Origin: Symbiodinium natans
Lineage: Eukaryota > Sar > Dinophyceae > Suessiales > Symbiodiniaceae
Direction: 5' to 3'
Length of the DNA stretch: 64,000 nucleotides
Assembly (NCBI GenBank): GCA_905221605.1
Contig: CAJNDS010000079.1
Coordinates: 17,501-81,500 of the forward strand
This document shows, piece by piece, positions 34,150 to 45,436 of the stretch; within the stretch, counting starts at the first letter, position 1, and each line of letters starts with the position of its first letter. The notes under the pieces were generated by a model. That model was not told where the DNA came from and did not search any database. It was given only the letters and a program-made list of their open reading frames with translations. A program made the translations under genes and the position numbers.

Positions 34150-35388
34150 CGAAACCGCTCGAAAGCTTTCTGGACACTTTTAATCGGGCAACGTCCCATA
34201 GGGACTTGACATGCCAAAGGAAAAAGGCACACTCAATAGATGCCGAAGCTATGGCACACAAAGATTGCCCTCAAGCTGGCTGCGAAAGTGATCTTCAGCG
34301 CCTGCGGTGCTTGCCCTCAAGTTTCAGACCTTCAGGATGCAAAATAGATGTAAGGCTGATGAACACTAGAGTCACTAGGGCATCGGGTTGCATAAACGAG
34401 AACCCAGAAATTACGCACCTTGCAAAGCCTCTGCTTTGCTGTAACACATGCTATGGGCCAGACAGTGCGAAGAGCTGTCGGAAACGTTGGGCATGCAAAT
34501 CCTAAAGCCCTTAACCCTGGAACTACCCCAAAACCTGGAGAACGTGTAGCCGCGAAGCCCCAAGCCCCAAATACTTGACGACGCAGGCAGGGTTCCAGGG
34601 CCGTGGGATTTGTGGGCTTTTGGGTTGAAGGGTACAGCCCACGGGTTTCATGACGCTAAAGGCTTAATCAGGGTTCGGGTTCCTGAACCCTAAGTAAACC
34701 CCCGAACCAGTGACCCAAACCAGCCCACCCTAAAAGCCAGCACACACACTGGCTTCAGGGTTAAGTTAAACCTAAACCCTAATAGGGTGCCAAATCTGAC
34801 ATCCTACTTCCCGATCGGCCGGCTCAGCGACGGAGGCCGAATGGCACGCCTTGGAACCTGAGCTTACGGTTGGGCTAGGGTTTAGGGTTTAGGCTCAGGG
34901 GGTAGGGTTAAGGCTGAGGGGTTAAGGTTGAGGGCTTAGATGTATTTAGGCCTTAGGGTGTAGATGCCTTTGGGTTCCATTTTTCGGAGTTTCTACCCCA
35001 AAACCCAAAACCGTAAACCTGAAAACCCTAAAGCCCTAGATTCCAAACCATAAACCCTACACTCCCCAGCCCTCAATGCTTTTAGACTCGTTCTTTACAG
35101 TAAAGCCCCTTTTGGAGAACCCTGACCACTGAGCAAAATGAGGGGCCACTAAGTAGAACCACACGCTCCCGTGGGGGCGTGAATGAAGTGAGGCAATTTC
35201 GGCCGTATTGCAGCGTTATTCAGCAAGGGACTAGAAGAATAAACCACCGAGAACTTCCACGAACAAGACGCACAGTCAATAGTAACCTATCACACAAAGC
35301 TTCTGGATCACAACAAAAAGATTCACCCCCCCCCCCGTTCCCCTTTCTTTTTGGCGATCCGGCGACTTCAATCGCGGCCTGTCTGAGC
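34150..35388. other. Intergenic, degenerate telomere-like DNA
   Basis: From about 34500 to 35080 the sequence is packed with isolated, mutated CCCTAAA/TTTAGGG words and no regular array, as if an old array had decayed. No gene is supported. A short poly-C tract lies near 35326-35337. Confidence 0.5.
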
Positions 35389-35628
35389 ATGGTCCGGATC
35401 TGGATTGTGGGCAGCTGCTGCTTTGGACTTCTTATGTTGGGACCACTGGGATCCCTGACAGCTCTGAGAGAAGGCGCCCCTCCAGTTCCCAGCAACCCGG
35501 CTGCATTCGACTCTCCGTGTTTAGGTCTTCCAAGTGGCTCCTTTGAGAAGGTCCTTGAGACACTGCAGAAGGGATGCCTTGAGCACCTTCTTTCTTGTTT
35601 AGGCGCATGGGCATCAAAACATAGCTAG
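35389..35628 (+). CDS. Possible small secreted protein
   Basis: An ATG opens a 79-codon frame with a convincing signal-peptide shape (MVRIWIVGSCCFGLLMLG, then PLGSLTALREG) and a mature part with four Cys (DSPCLGLPSG, KGCLEHLLSCLG). It ends in TAG. The frame is open upstream without signal character. No family is recognised; it may equally be the first exon of a longer gene or a chance frame. It lies about 460 bp upstream of the TPR membrane-protein gene on the same strand. Confidence 0.35.
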   Translation: MVRIWIVGSCCFGLLMLGPLGSLTALREGAPPVPSNPAAFDSPCLGLPSGSFEKVLETLQKGCLEHLLSCLGAWASKHS

Positions 35629-36087
35629 TGTTCTTGTCGTCGTTGTCCCTTTAGATTTAGCTCTCGCAAAAACCCCAAGTAAACTGGGACTGTGACTGTG
35701 ACCCTAAACCCGAAACTCCAAGCTCTACTGCATTGCACCATCAGGTCTGTTGAGCCCGAGCCGCAGTTTGCTTTCGATCGCCGAAGGTCGGATGTGCCGG
35801 CAAGCTAGTTAGGGTTTAGGGATGTTTTGGGCTTAGGATTGTCAGTTAAGAGGTGCTGGCAGCAGTAGAGTATCAGCAGTGACCAGTGGCCTGCAGATCC
35901 TTACCATGGAAGCTTCATGGAGGTGACAATGCTTTGCGGCTTCCGACCCTTGCCAATCTGCTGCAGCAGCCCACCTGCCCTGGCCACAGTTTCTTGTCTT
36001 GAGCAAGCTGTAGCAGGGTTTAGGGTTTGGCGCGATTGGTTGGTCAGCTTCAGTTGAACAGGTGAGGCGGCTTGCTCGGAAGCTCAG

Positions 36088-38252
36088 GTCATTGGAAGAA
36101 CATTCTTCCTGCGAATGTCCGCGGCCGCAAGATTGTAATTAGCATTATTGCCTCCTGTCTGGCGATCCTGTTGGCACTTATTGCGGTTAACGCTTTGTCC
36201 TTCATTGCTGCGTTGGCACACTGGAGATGGAGTGCGTCCACGACGCCTTTGTGCACAACATGTTTCATGGTTTCGCTCTTGTTTGCAACTATTCTGGCTG
36301 CAATGTCGGTGCCTTCATCCATGATTCCGCAGCTGGCCATTCGCGTTCCTTCTCACTGGCCACAACTGACGAGCTGTAACTATCTTCATTTCGTGGATCC
36401 TCCGCTTGAGCTATTCCCTGAACATGCTGGGCGAGAACTCTCCGCCGATGAGCAGATCCAGAGACGTGATTATTTCTGCTCAGCCATTCTTTGGCTATTG
36501 ATGGCTGGCTTTGCAGCTCTCAAGCTGCTAACATGGTGGGCAAAAGCTTGCAGGGCTTACCAACCTGCCCGCTCAGGCAGCGACCGGTCTGGTCAGTATG
36601 AGAGCCTAGGTGAGGAGGATCCGGATTCGGAGGCGCATGAGATCCACATGCAGCCGCACGGGGAAACCAGGGGAACCAGGGGAACCATTTTCCTTCCTTG
36701 GTATCAGCACTTGGCTGTGCACTTGTCTTGCGCAATTCCTTCGGTGCTCCTGGCACTTGCCGGCAGATTGGACGTGCAGGCGGGTGTTTGCTGGGAGGTT
36801 TATCTTCTGTGGCTGTTTGCGGTGTTTGGCAGCACTTTGCCACATGCCATCTGTCTGGTTGTCTCCTTGCCCATGCACCGCGAAGTGCCAGATTTTGCAG
36901 GCTTGACGATCAGTTCTGTTCTGCCAGTCGTGGGTGAGCGTCTGGACACGTTCAAGGACTGGCTTTTCGTAGCGCTAGCACTGAGCAAGAGGACCCTGCT
37001 CAGCTTTTTGCTTGCAAGCCTTGGTATTGTTATACTGCTCGTCTCTAACGTCTACATGCGAGCTTATCATGCAGAAGCTCTAGCGCGGTTTCTGATGCCA
37101 GAGTGGGCTGCCTGCTATGGCCCAAAAAAGGAAGGCTTCCTGACGTCACAAACGTCTCCAGCAAAACTGGCCATAGCAGTCACTGAGGATTTGCCTCAGG
37201 CCTGTCTGCAAACGTTATTTGTAGCTCTCTATGGAGGATCATCGGCACAGTCCCTGTTCATTGCCATCAGTTGCACAAAGATTGCCCTGTGCTTGGGCCT
37301 TCGAAGCCTTGCGCTTGAGCGAGAAGGTCGCTACGGCGATTCCTACGAAGCAGCCGCGGAGTTTTATCGAAGTTTGCAATTCATGGCTGGGAAACTCGGC
37401 TTGCATGCCACCTTGGGGCTTTGGGCTCAAACTAATCTGGCAAAGAGCTTGGGAGATCTTGGCAGGCATGAGGAGGCTCTGGATGTCTACAGGAAGGTTC
37501 TGCAAATGAGTCAGGGGCATCTGGGTCCGGGTCATCCAGACATCGTCACCGCTAAGGCGAATGTTGCTTGGAGCTTAGGTGCTCTTGGCGAACATGAAGA
37601 GGCAAAGGATTTGCTGCACGAGGTTGTCACCGCAAGGACTGCAGCGTTCGGCTCTCGTGATGCAGACACATTAGATGCTGAAGCCGCTCTCGCCTGGAAC
37701 CTAACGAGACTGAAAAGATACGATTCGGCACTTCAACGGCAAGAAAAGATATTTAACATTCGCAGCGACATGTTGGGCCAGCAGCATGAAGACACTTTGA
37801 GTGCGCAGGCAAACCTTGCTTGGACCTTCGGGAGGTTGGACCGACATGCTGAAGCTCTGGCTCTGCAAGAAGAAGTGTTCGCCGAGAGAAGGAAGCTTCT
37901 GGGCGAATGGCATCCTGATACGCTCCGTGCTCGTTTTTATGTTGCTGTAACTTTACGAAGCATGGGCAGGTACAAGGATGCATTGAAGCACCAACGAGAG
38001 GTGCTTGCTGGGAGGAAGGAGGTCTTGACCCCCAAGCATCCAGATATCGTTCGTGCTGGCTTAAACCTTGCTTTGGTTCTGGGAGACCTTGGTTTGCGTT
38101 CTGAAGCCATGGAAACATCCCTGGAATTGGTTGCAGTGGGCAGTGAAGTGCTGGGTGCGGACGATGAAGATGTCATCTGTGTTCAGGAAAGCCTCGAAAG
38201 TCTAGCGCTTGAGACGGCGAAGCCAAAGCAGCCTTGCCTAGCAAGAGAGTAA
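36088..38252 (+). CDS. Polytopic membrane protein with C-terminal kinesin-light-chain-type TPRs
   Basis: One long exon of about 720 codons. A stop at 36063 and an AG|G acceptor at 36086-36087 indicate that a 5' exon with the start codon lies upstream and is not identified. The N-terminal two thirds has six or seven hydrophobic segments (IVISIIASCLAILLALIAV, CFMVSLLFATILAAM, AILWLLMAGFAALKLL, LLSFLLASLGIVILLVSNVY and others) separated by a charged loop with SLGEEDPDSEAHE. The last 300 residues form about six 42-residue TPRs of the kinesin-light-chain/TPR_12 kind: AKSLGDLGRHEEALDVYRKV, LGPGHPDIVTAKANVAWSLG, LGEWHPDTLRARFYVAVTL, LTPKHPDIVRAGLNLALVLG. The H-P-D spacing is typical. Such TPRs usually bind partner proteins; the membrane part is unfamiliar. 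No kinesin heavy-chain context. A TAA stop is present and no frameshift is seen. Confidence 0.82.
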
Positions 38253-38484
38253 TGTACATCGTGAGGTGCTGGCAGATTCAAAGTATCACTTGCTGCAGAG
38301 CAATGGAAACAGCTCCTGTTTTGCTTGGTCTCGTGCAGGAAGCTTGCAGATTCTCAAAGACAGGATCGCAAAAGAGCTCGCTGCGTTGTGTTGTGCAGGG
38401 TTGGCCGGATGTATTGCGCTGCTACTTATCCTCCATGGTCATTGTATGCAGCTATGCCATACTGGGAGTCATAATGGTGGATAA

Positions 38485-38636
38485 GCGTGTTGGAATGTCT
38501 CCAAATCTCCAAATATCTTGCATACTTGGGATGCCCAGCAAGCCCTTGTCTCGCGGTATGTGTGTCATCCAAGATGTTGGTTTTACAAGATGCTTCAGGT
38601 GTTCAGGGATTCGAGGAGGTGCTCCGAAGCTGTGAA
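38485..38636 (+). repeat. Dispersed repeat G, copy 2
   Basis: Matches 33994-34141: GTTGGAATGTCT, ATACTTGGGATG, GTGTGTCATCCAAGATGTTGG with one base changed, GATTCGAGGAGGTGC. It abuts the outer edge of the large inverted repeat that starts at about 38694. Confidence 0.7.
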
Positions 38637-38693
38637 GGGCATCGGGTTGAATGACGCACTTGCAAGAAACAGAAGTTGGGATGCAGGTGCAAG

Positions 38694-40858
38694 GTTGCAA
38701 AGCCTTTGCTGGTCTCAGAATGCACTGCATGAGACAGATGCATCGATTGCATTGCCCTCTCCGTACCCAAAAGCGGCCTTCGACTTCGTGCTATTCAGCT
38801 TTCGGCTCAAGACTATCGGGCCCTCTGCTGCAGCCCGTTTCCCTGGAGGCCTCTCATCTACAGTTCGGGTCTATCAGGGTTTATGGTTTTGAGCTTCCAC
38901 ATGTTGGCTGAAGTTTGATATGCATGCTTCTGAGGCATCGGCCATGCAGCAAGCTCCGACGGCTGTGCCTTCACTTCTTCAGGGCAGTAGGCAAACACTG
39001 CCGAAGAGGGCTGGGTGTGCAAGCAATGAGCAGAGATTGACCATCCAGCTCCCCCGGCCGTTAACCCGAAGTGCTCAGTCGACGCCGACGCCGGAGTCGA
39101 CGCCACAAGGTCAGGGTCCTGACAGCCCCAGCACCTCTCCTGGTTTCATGAGTCGCATGGCCGACCTTTTTTTGGTCTGCCGTTCCCTTCCTTGCCGCGG
39201 CGTTCCCAAAGCCCTTGCCAAGGAGCAGGAGTTGATAAAGCGCAGAAGGCGCAGGCCTCTCGGGGCTTCGAGGTGCAAGACTTCCCTCTCGGCGTGATGG
39301 CATTCGACCCAGTGAACCCTTCGCTGCGCGAACGGCTCCTGACAGCCATCGGAACTTCACTGCACTCGACCTTCGAGCCCTTGCAAGGCTTCCACGGTGG
39401 CAGGAACGAAGGCACTTCGGCAAGACACGCTCTCAAAACACGGCAGCATGCTAGGACCTACTATGTCTAAGCAGGCAAAATTGTGAATCAGTGAGCGCTT
39501 GGTTTGCTTCATCTCAGGCATCTGGTTCGTGAAGGGAGGAGGCCAGGAAGCCTTTCCCAGCTTTCAGCTCTCTTCGCGAATACATTGCGCTCAGGTGAGA
39601 CGTTGGTGGTGAAGCTGGTAAAATTTGATCCGCCCCTCGTCCGAGCCATCTGAGATCCTGAGCCCCCAACCTAGAAAAGCTTTGAGCCAAGGTCTACCCC
39701 TTCACAACTGGTAGAGGAGCAAATGTTCCGAAAGCTCTTTCAGGACTCTGTCGAAAGTTTTCGTAGGCAGCCAAATGGAGGGGGCATCTATCCTACTGCG
39801 TGATTTGCATAGGGTTTGGGGTTCCAGGTAGGGTCAATGTGGCTGCTGGTTGTCATTTCAACCTCTCACACCTCACTTTGGGCAGGAACTCGGACCAAGC
39901 ATCACAGAAGATCCGAAAGTGGCGTTCCCTGTCAAAGTGTTCCGACTATTGGGGCCAAACAATGTTCGTGAGCATGCGCCTGGGTTGCAGGAGGCCTCAG
40001 GACAGTTTAAGGAAGAGCAAGAAGCTGTGCCCCACAAGGATCTGATTGTGATGAAAAAGGCTCCCGGAAAATCGTTGAGCTACGTCATCGGGGCAGAATG
40101 CTTGAGGGATCTGGCAGGACGGGCTGCAAAGCCGATCTCATGCACATCTTCAGGAAAGTTGGCGAGTGCATGGCGAATTTTCACAGGACTGCAGCGCTAT
40201 TTTCCTGACGATTCTTGGCATTTCTGTCGAAACGCATGCAAAGTACATCGACAGCGCTTGAGTTCAGGCGGTATGGTGGCCGGCAGCGCAATGATGCCGG
40301 AGTCCAAAACATATTGTGGGATGAGGACGTGCAGTGACTTGCACTTGCCACGCCAACGCCACAGGTTGCAAAACTTCCACTACAAACCCTAACTTACCGA
40401 ACGGGCCCCACGCGTAAAACCCCGAGGAAACAGAGCATGTGACATTCATCGACCTTGGTTGCATGGGCAACAAGACCGACAAGACGGACGTGGAACTCTT
40501 CAGCCAGGTTCCTGCCTGCAAATGTAACGAGTTCAGGGTCTGGGAATTTCTTGGCATTTATGAAAACGCCTACCCACCCAGAGAATCCCAAACCATTAAA
40601 AAGTATGTATATTTTTCATCAGCAAGCCTTGTCCCCCAGCCTCACTCAGTCATGGAGCGGTCCACCCCACCCTCGAACTACTCAATCGTCCCGCGGCGGG
40701 AGGTGCGGGCACCGGGGCACCAATTCCAAAAGCAACCACGGCAAAAGCCAATCCCCAACCCGCCCTGGAACGAACTAGACCTTGGTCCGGATATGACCAA
40801 AAAACCTAATTTTGTTAACCTTATGTTGGTTGTTTTCCCCTCCAACCACTCAAGATGA
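38694..40858 (+). repeat. Large inverted repeat, left arm
   Basis: About 2.2 kb that recurs in reverse complement at 45437-47640, with high identity over the whole length. The outer edge is at GCAAGGTTGCAAAGCC (about 38694), the inner edge at CCAACCACTCAAGATGAG (about 40858). Differences include a 63-bp deletion at about 40090 in this arm and a 19-bp insertion near 40823. It carries a degraded kinase-like gene. Confidence 0.93.
38920..40507 (+). pseudogene. Kinase-like (APH/choline-kinase-like) gene, left copy, apparently damaged
   Basis: Same exon plan as the right-arm gene: 39273-39411 (GVMAFDPVNPSLRERLL to GGRNEG), 39595-39638 (ETLVVKLVKFDPPL), 39717-39749, 39886-39975 (VAFPVKVFRLLGPNNVREH), from 40039 (DLIVMKKAPGKSLSYVI), 40118-40186 (ADLMHIFRKVGECMANFH), 40268-40328 and 40436-40507 (VTFIDLG). 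Defects are: a 63-bp deletion at about 40092 that removes the last codons of the DLIVMKK exon and its splice donor; an Arg in place of the catalytic-loop His (RQRNDAGVQNILWDED); and a 7-T tract near 39137 where the right copy has 8, which shifts the N-terminal frame. The N-terminal region from ATG 38920 matches the other arm. Whether it is transcribed is unknown. Confidence 0.65.
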
Positions 40859-40894
40859 GCCAAGGTGAGGGTGGGGTTGGGGAACGAAAAAATT

Positions 40895-41002
40895 CCATTT
40901 TTTCCCGTGGCCATTGGCAAGTTTGCCAACGGCCACGGTTTTTTGCCAATGGCCACGCTTTTTGTGCCAATGGCCACGGTTTTTTGAAAATGGCCATGGC
41001 CC
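40895..41002. repeat. Short tandem/inverted GGCCA repeat
   Basis: Four imperfect copies of a unit like GGCCACGGTTTTTTGCCAAT, with the first copy inverted, so the segment can also fold on itself. It lies about 40 bp inside the inner edge of the left inverted-repeat arm and is absent from the right side. Confidence 0.7.
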
Positions 41003-43880
41003 CCATTAAGGCTTAAGTATACATATGAAAGAGAGTGTTTGGGGTTTATCAATTTCTCGGCTCTTGAGGGTTTAGGGTTTGGGGTTTGCAGGTCTAGGCT
41101 AAGGCGTCAGCCGAAGGCTTTCCAACTTCACTTTGACGCTTCGCACTTCACTGCTTACAATGCCCCGCTGCACCGCACTTTCCGGCGAGGTTGATTGCGG
41201 TTCATCCTGTCACAAGACATGTTCGCCCGATTTGTTAGGGAGACGTTGCTCGTGTTTATGAGTTTAGAGGAATGATGTCGAGGTTTTCATGTGTATATAA
41301 AAAAATACATACCCCTGTGTTTCCCATGAAGACCTATGTTTTTATGCAGTGGTTTCCGGTCGTGACCACGAGAAGCTGCGCTACGAATGAGGACCAGAAC
41401 GAGTCGTGTTTATGGCTTTTCCTAGCCTTTGTTTCCTACGCAAATACTGTATGTCCTGCTGCTTTCGGAGATGCTCGGTCGTTCGATTTGTATGCTAAAA
41501 TAGTGGTGCCGTCGCTATATTAGTGCGGTTGCTCTTTAACACTATGTTATTGTTGTATAAAGCTTCGATAGCAAAGTCGCTCCTTGCACTTCGTTCGAAC
41601 GGCACGTGGCGTGTCTGCTGTGTGACTAGCAGGTCAGATCAGACTAGCAGGTCAGATCAGTGAATCTAGATCGCCCCGCTACAAAGCAAAAGCTAGTAAC
41701 TCGCCACTGATTACTGCGCACTTGACCTCTGCTTAGGGTGGGGCGTCTAATGCTTCCAACTCTTTAGAGCGTAGAACTTGTTACCCATGTTGGCATGTTA
41801 TCGTGGGAACTAGAACCTAATTAGTAAGGCTATATATATATATGTACATAATCCAAGAAGTTCTATTCTTTCACTTCATACACGAGATCGTTGTTTTTTT
41901 AACGTGGGGTGCGGGGAGACGCCACATATGTGTATGCAAGGCAGCATGTGCGGTGTTGACCAAAGTTATTTGTAGTTTCAATAATGTTGTGCTTGGTTTA
42001 GTATCTGCCCTCCCCACCCCAGCAACTTCCCCCCCCCCCCCCGCGGCAAACAATTCTTCCGCGCTTTCCGAACGCCCTCGTCATCTGAAATGGGTTTGGG
42101 CGGGTTGAAGGGTTGAGAGCGGTTGAGGGCTGAAGAGAATAGCCTGTGGGGATTGATAGCTTCTCCCTCTGAAGAATGGGGCTGTGGACTAACCCGGATC
42201 GCCCAAGCAGTATACTACTGCTCTCTTGTGCTCTCTTGAAAGATTGTTTGGGCCCTTGCTTCGTGCGCAATATTTTCAGAGGGAATTATGTAAAGCTCGG
42301 CTCTAGAAATGTTCGGGGAATCTGAAGCGCGAGAATTGCCTTGAAGCTTGAGGGCTTTCTCCAGGATCCCTGGCCCAAGACTCCGCATTGTTCCGGCTAA
42401 CCTTATGAATATGGTGGGCGAGTTCTCGATATTCGGGATAATCGTAAGGTACTGACAGACCTCGTAGAACAATACATTCAAAGATATTTTAGTTCGTTCC
42501 AAAGCAAAAATGCCAAATAAGTTAAGCAATTTCGTTCACATAATTGGAGGTCAACACTACTTGTACTACTAGCCTGCATTTTCATCCTAGAAGCGGGGAA
42601 ACATGCAAACCTGTCCCATTTCTTCCAATATCCCACCCTTGAACATCATAGGATTGATTCAAAATATCTAGCTTACATCCAAATATGTTGACCAAACCAA
42701 TTTCAATATTTGCATTTTAAACTTGATATCTGGTTCGTCAAGAGATTATTTTTCAGTTCTATTCATGCAATCAATTGTCACGCGCCACGTCGGCAGCCGG
42801 ACTGGCAGGGTTTCTGGGAAAGGCCTCAAAAGAAGGGGCAGGGGTGCCGGGTGAGGGGTGTCACACAGGGCGGGAAAACCGCCCCCTTTCTAGGAGCTGC
42901 CGACAGGCGGGACCCCCCCCCCCCCCAAGGCATCGGTTTGCAGCTTCCAAGCGATGGGGGGGGGGAGTCCCACAGGGCGCGTCACAAGATTTGGCATGAT
43001 TGGAAGGGTTGGGTTAGGGGGAAGGAGACCGGATCTGTGTCTGCTTGTTCCAAACGCTTTTTTGGCAAGAAACCGAGGCGAGTAAACGAAGGGCATTCTT
43101 GCATTTTCAAGTCTTTAGGGAACCAACAACCACGAACCAAGACTTCGGAGAGTGTTGGTTCTTGGTTCTTGGTTCCCGGGCCCATGTGTTAAAACAAGTT
43201 GATAAACGTAGAATTTCTGGTTATTGTGTATATGTATACTCTTTGTTTAAGTGCGTAGGTAGTTCAGCTAGTGCTTTGAATTCCCTGAACTGTTTCCGTG
43301 GGTGCACGAAGTTGGCTGTACAGATACGGGACTTGTTGTACTGTCAGTTGTCAGGCATACGAAGAGTTTGGGGGTCCGAATGCTTTGGGAAGAATATGGC
43401 TGCCAGGTCGTGACCCGTCTTTCGACATTCCCAGCTTATGGACCTGAGCTTGCGGTTCAAGCCTCAGCGAATCTCAGCACACTTCCAGCCTTGTTCTGCT
43501 AACTTGCGCCCTAAATCATGAGCCTTTTCTTTGATGGGGGTACCTACGGTCCTATAGAGTGCATGGCTTCTTGCGCAGCTCAAGCCGCGTTGTCTCGATT
43601 CCAAGAAGGCAGGGCGGCAGGGGGCCTGTCTTTTCGCATCCATGCTGACCGTCATCCCGGTTCCTCGCATGTCTGCGATGAAACTGTCTGTCGGCTCACA
43701 TTTTGCAGATGCTTGAGTGTTTGTGGTTTGCGCGCCGCCCTCTATGATTTAGGATCATGAAGCCAAGGGGTCAGTCTGGGGCTAATCTGGTGTTGCGCAG
43801 GCTACAACCATGCGATGCAAGCTACGCCAGACGGCGAAGGATTGAGAACTGATTGAGAACCACGGTGCGCAGGTGGTGAG
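41003..43880. other. Spacer of the inverted repeat, no supported gene
   Basis: It contains a duplicated CTAGCAGGTCAGATCAG at about 41625-41661, a (TA)n tract at about 41829-41842 and poly-C tracts at about 42029-42043 and 42909-42926. Open frames are short and unrecognised; one at 43518-43760 (MSLFFDGGTYGPIEC) has no supporting context. Confidence 0.45.
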
Positions 43881-43891
43881 CTGGCGCATGC

Positions 43892-44053
43892 AGTCCAAGA
43901 TCTCTGGCTGGTCTTCTCCAGTACTTCCCCGTGTTCTCGGATACATTGCGTTTCGCCGGGCAGCAGAAAGAGGGCGCGAACCAGACCAGCATGATCAGCG
44001 TGGTTCTTGCATCCCTCAGCATTGCCGCGAATACCGTGGGGCTGGGCTGCTAA
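43892..44053 (+). CDS. Possible exon of a membrane protein
   Basis: One frame reads SPRSLAGLLQYFPVFSDTLRF, then AGQQKEGANQTSMIS and a hydrophobic run VVLASLSIAANTVGLGC before a stop. It follows CAG acceptor-like triplets. The texture (amphipathic, then TM) recalls the membrane part of TPR membrane proteins such as the one at 36088, but the similarity is weak and may be chance. No neighbouring exon was found. Confidence 0.28.
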   Translation, partial: SPRSLAGLLQYFPVFSDTLRFAGQQKEGANQTSMISVVLASLSIAANTVGLGC

Positions 44054-44354
44054 ACTTCATGCTCGACGCGGGCCACTCTGGATCACCTCACTGAGAGCAT
44101 CATTTTAACTGGGCTCTCCATGACTTCACAAAAACTACGCGGGGCTTGCTCAGCCTCCATGCCCAATGTGGTGTGTGTAGAGGCCACTGCTCAGCATGTT
44201 GCGCCCCCCACCCTGCCACCCCCGCCCCACCCCCGAAAAACCCTCTTCTGGCCCAGACCCCCATTCTGGGCTCGAAACTCTGGGCTTGGGGCAGATGAGG
44301 GATTCGACACTCATGAACGCTATATAGCTGCAAAAGTTTGGCGCAATGGAACCC

Positions 44355-44815
44355 GCGCGGACACGCGGACGCGCGGACACGCGGACGCGCGGACACGCGG
44401 ACGCGCGGACACGCGGACGCGCGGACACGCGAAACGCGCGGACACGCGAAACGCGCGGGCGCGAACACGCGGCGCGGACGCGCGAGCATGCGGACGCGCG
44501 GATGCACGGACAGCGCGGACGCGCGAATGCGCGGACACGCAGCCGCGCAGACACGCGGACGCGCAGACGCGCGGACGCGCGGAAACGCGGACGTGCGGAC
44601 GCGCGGACCCGCGGACCCGCGGACGCACGGACGCGCGGACGCGCGGACGCGCGGACTCACGGACGTGCGGACACGCGGACACGCGGAGGCGCGGAGGCGC
44701 AGACACGCGGACGCGCGGACATGCGCGCGGACTCGCGGATATGCAGACGTGCGGGCACGATGAACCACTGACGCGCGCACGGACGCGCAAAACTAAAAGC
44801 GCTCAGACCCGCGAA
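44355..44815 (+). repeat. GC-rich minisatellite (ACGCGCGGAC / ACACGCGGAC)
   Basis: About 460 bp of tandem 8-10-bp units alternating GCGGACGC and GCGGACAC, with local deletions. All six frames are nearly open and encode Arg/Ala/Asp/Thr or Ser/Ala/Arg/Val repeats; these should not be read as genes. A 60-bp outlier of the same repeat lies at 45303-45362. Confidence 0.95.
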
Positions 44816-45039
44816 CATATATAGGCGGATGTGTGCAAGCCTTTCGCTGGAAAACACATACCTCATCTAAGACTTTCGGTCTCGGAATGTGAAATCTTCT
44901 TGCGCGGCACTTGCAGCATATATGTCGGAAAAGTTCCCACAGGGTGGAGTAATTTTGTTTCGTAGCTGGCTTACAGAAAACTTTAAATGAACTGGGGCCA
45001 GTTTCGAGGCTGGGGGAGGGGGCCCAACCCTTCTTTTGT

Positions 45040-45302
45040 TTGGGGTTGGGTTTAAGGTTAACCCTTAACCCCCTCTCGGGGTCCAGCGGGGGGGTTCGGG
45101 TTGACATGGGGGGTTGGGTTTGAGGGTTTGGGGCTGTCTTAAGCAAACCCAACACCCCCTTCTCGGTCCAGGTGTCGGGGTTGGGTTTAGGGGGTCCTGA
45201 TGGGGGTGGTTGGGTTAATCTAGGGGGCTGTATTTCAAGCAAACCCAAACCGTACTAACCCCCCCTTCTCGGGGTCCAGATCGGGGGGTTGGGTTTAGGT
45301 TA
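45040..45302 (+). repeat. G-rich tandem repeat of about 110-125 bp
   Basis: Three imperfect copies of a block with AACCCCC-TCTCGGGGTCCAG followed by GGGGGGTTGGGTTTAGG, at about 45060, 45155 and 45260. It lies between the two patches of ACGCGCGGAC minisatellite. Confidence 0.65.
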
Positions 45303-45423
45303 CGCACGGACCCTTGGACGCGCGGACGCGCGGGGCGGACGCGCGGACACGCGGCGCGGACGCAGCTACCTGACGTTCATAAATCGGATTCGACACCCCC
45401 CCCCCCCCCCCCCCCCCCCCCCC
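45303..45423. repeat. Minisatellite remnant and 27-base poly-C tract
   Basis: GGACGCGCGGACGCG-type repeats at 45303-45362, then unique DNA and a homopolymer of about 27 C (45397-45423), only about 14 bp from the inner edge of the right inverted-repeat arm. Homopolymer length may be inaccurate. Confidence 0.8.
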
Positions 45424-45436
45424 GCCCCTTATTTCT

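Noticed and set aside
39976-40038. Reading straight through as one exon (NNVREH to HKDLIVMKK)
   Set aside because: The frame is open because this 63-bp intron is a multiple of three; family spacing and the GC donor with AG|G acceptor favour removal.
44100-44824. Several 130-230-codon frames on both strands
   Set aside because: All six frames of the ACGCGCGGAC minisatellite are nearly stop-free; the encoded repeats are compositional artefacts.
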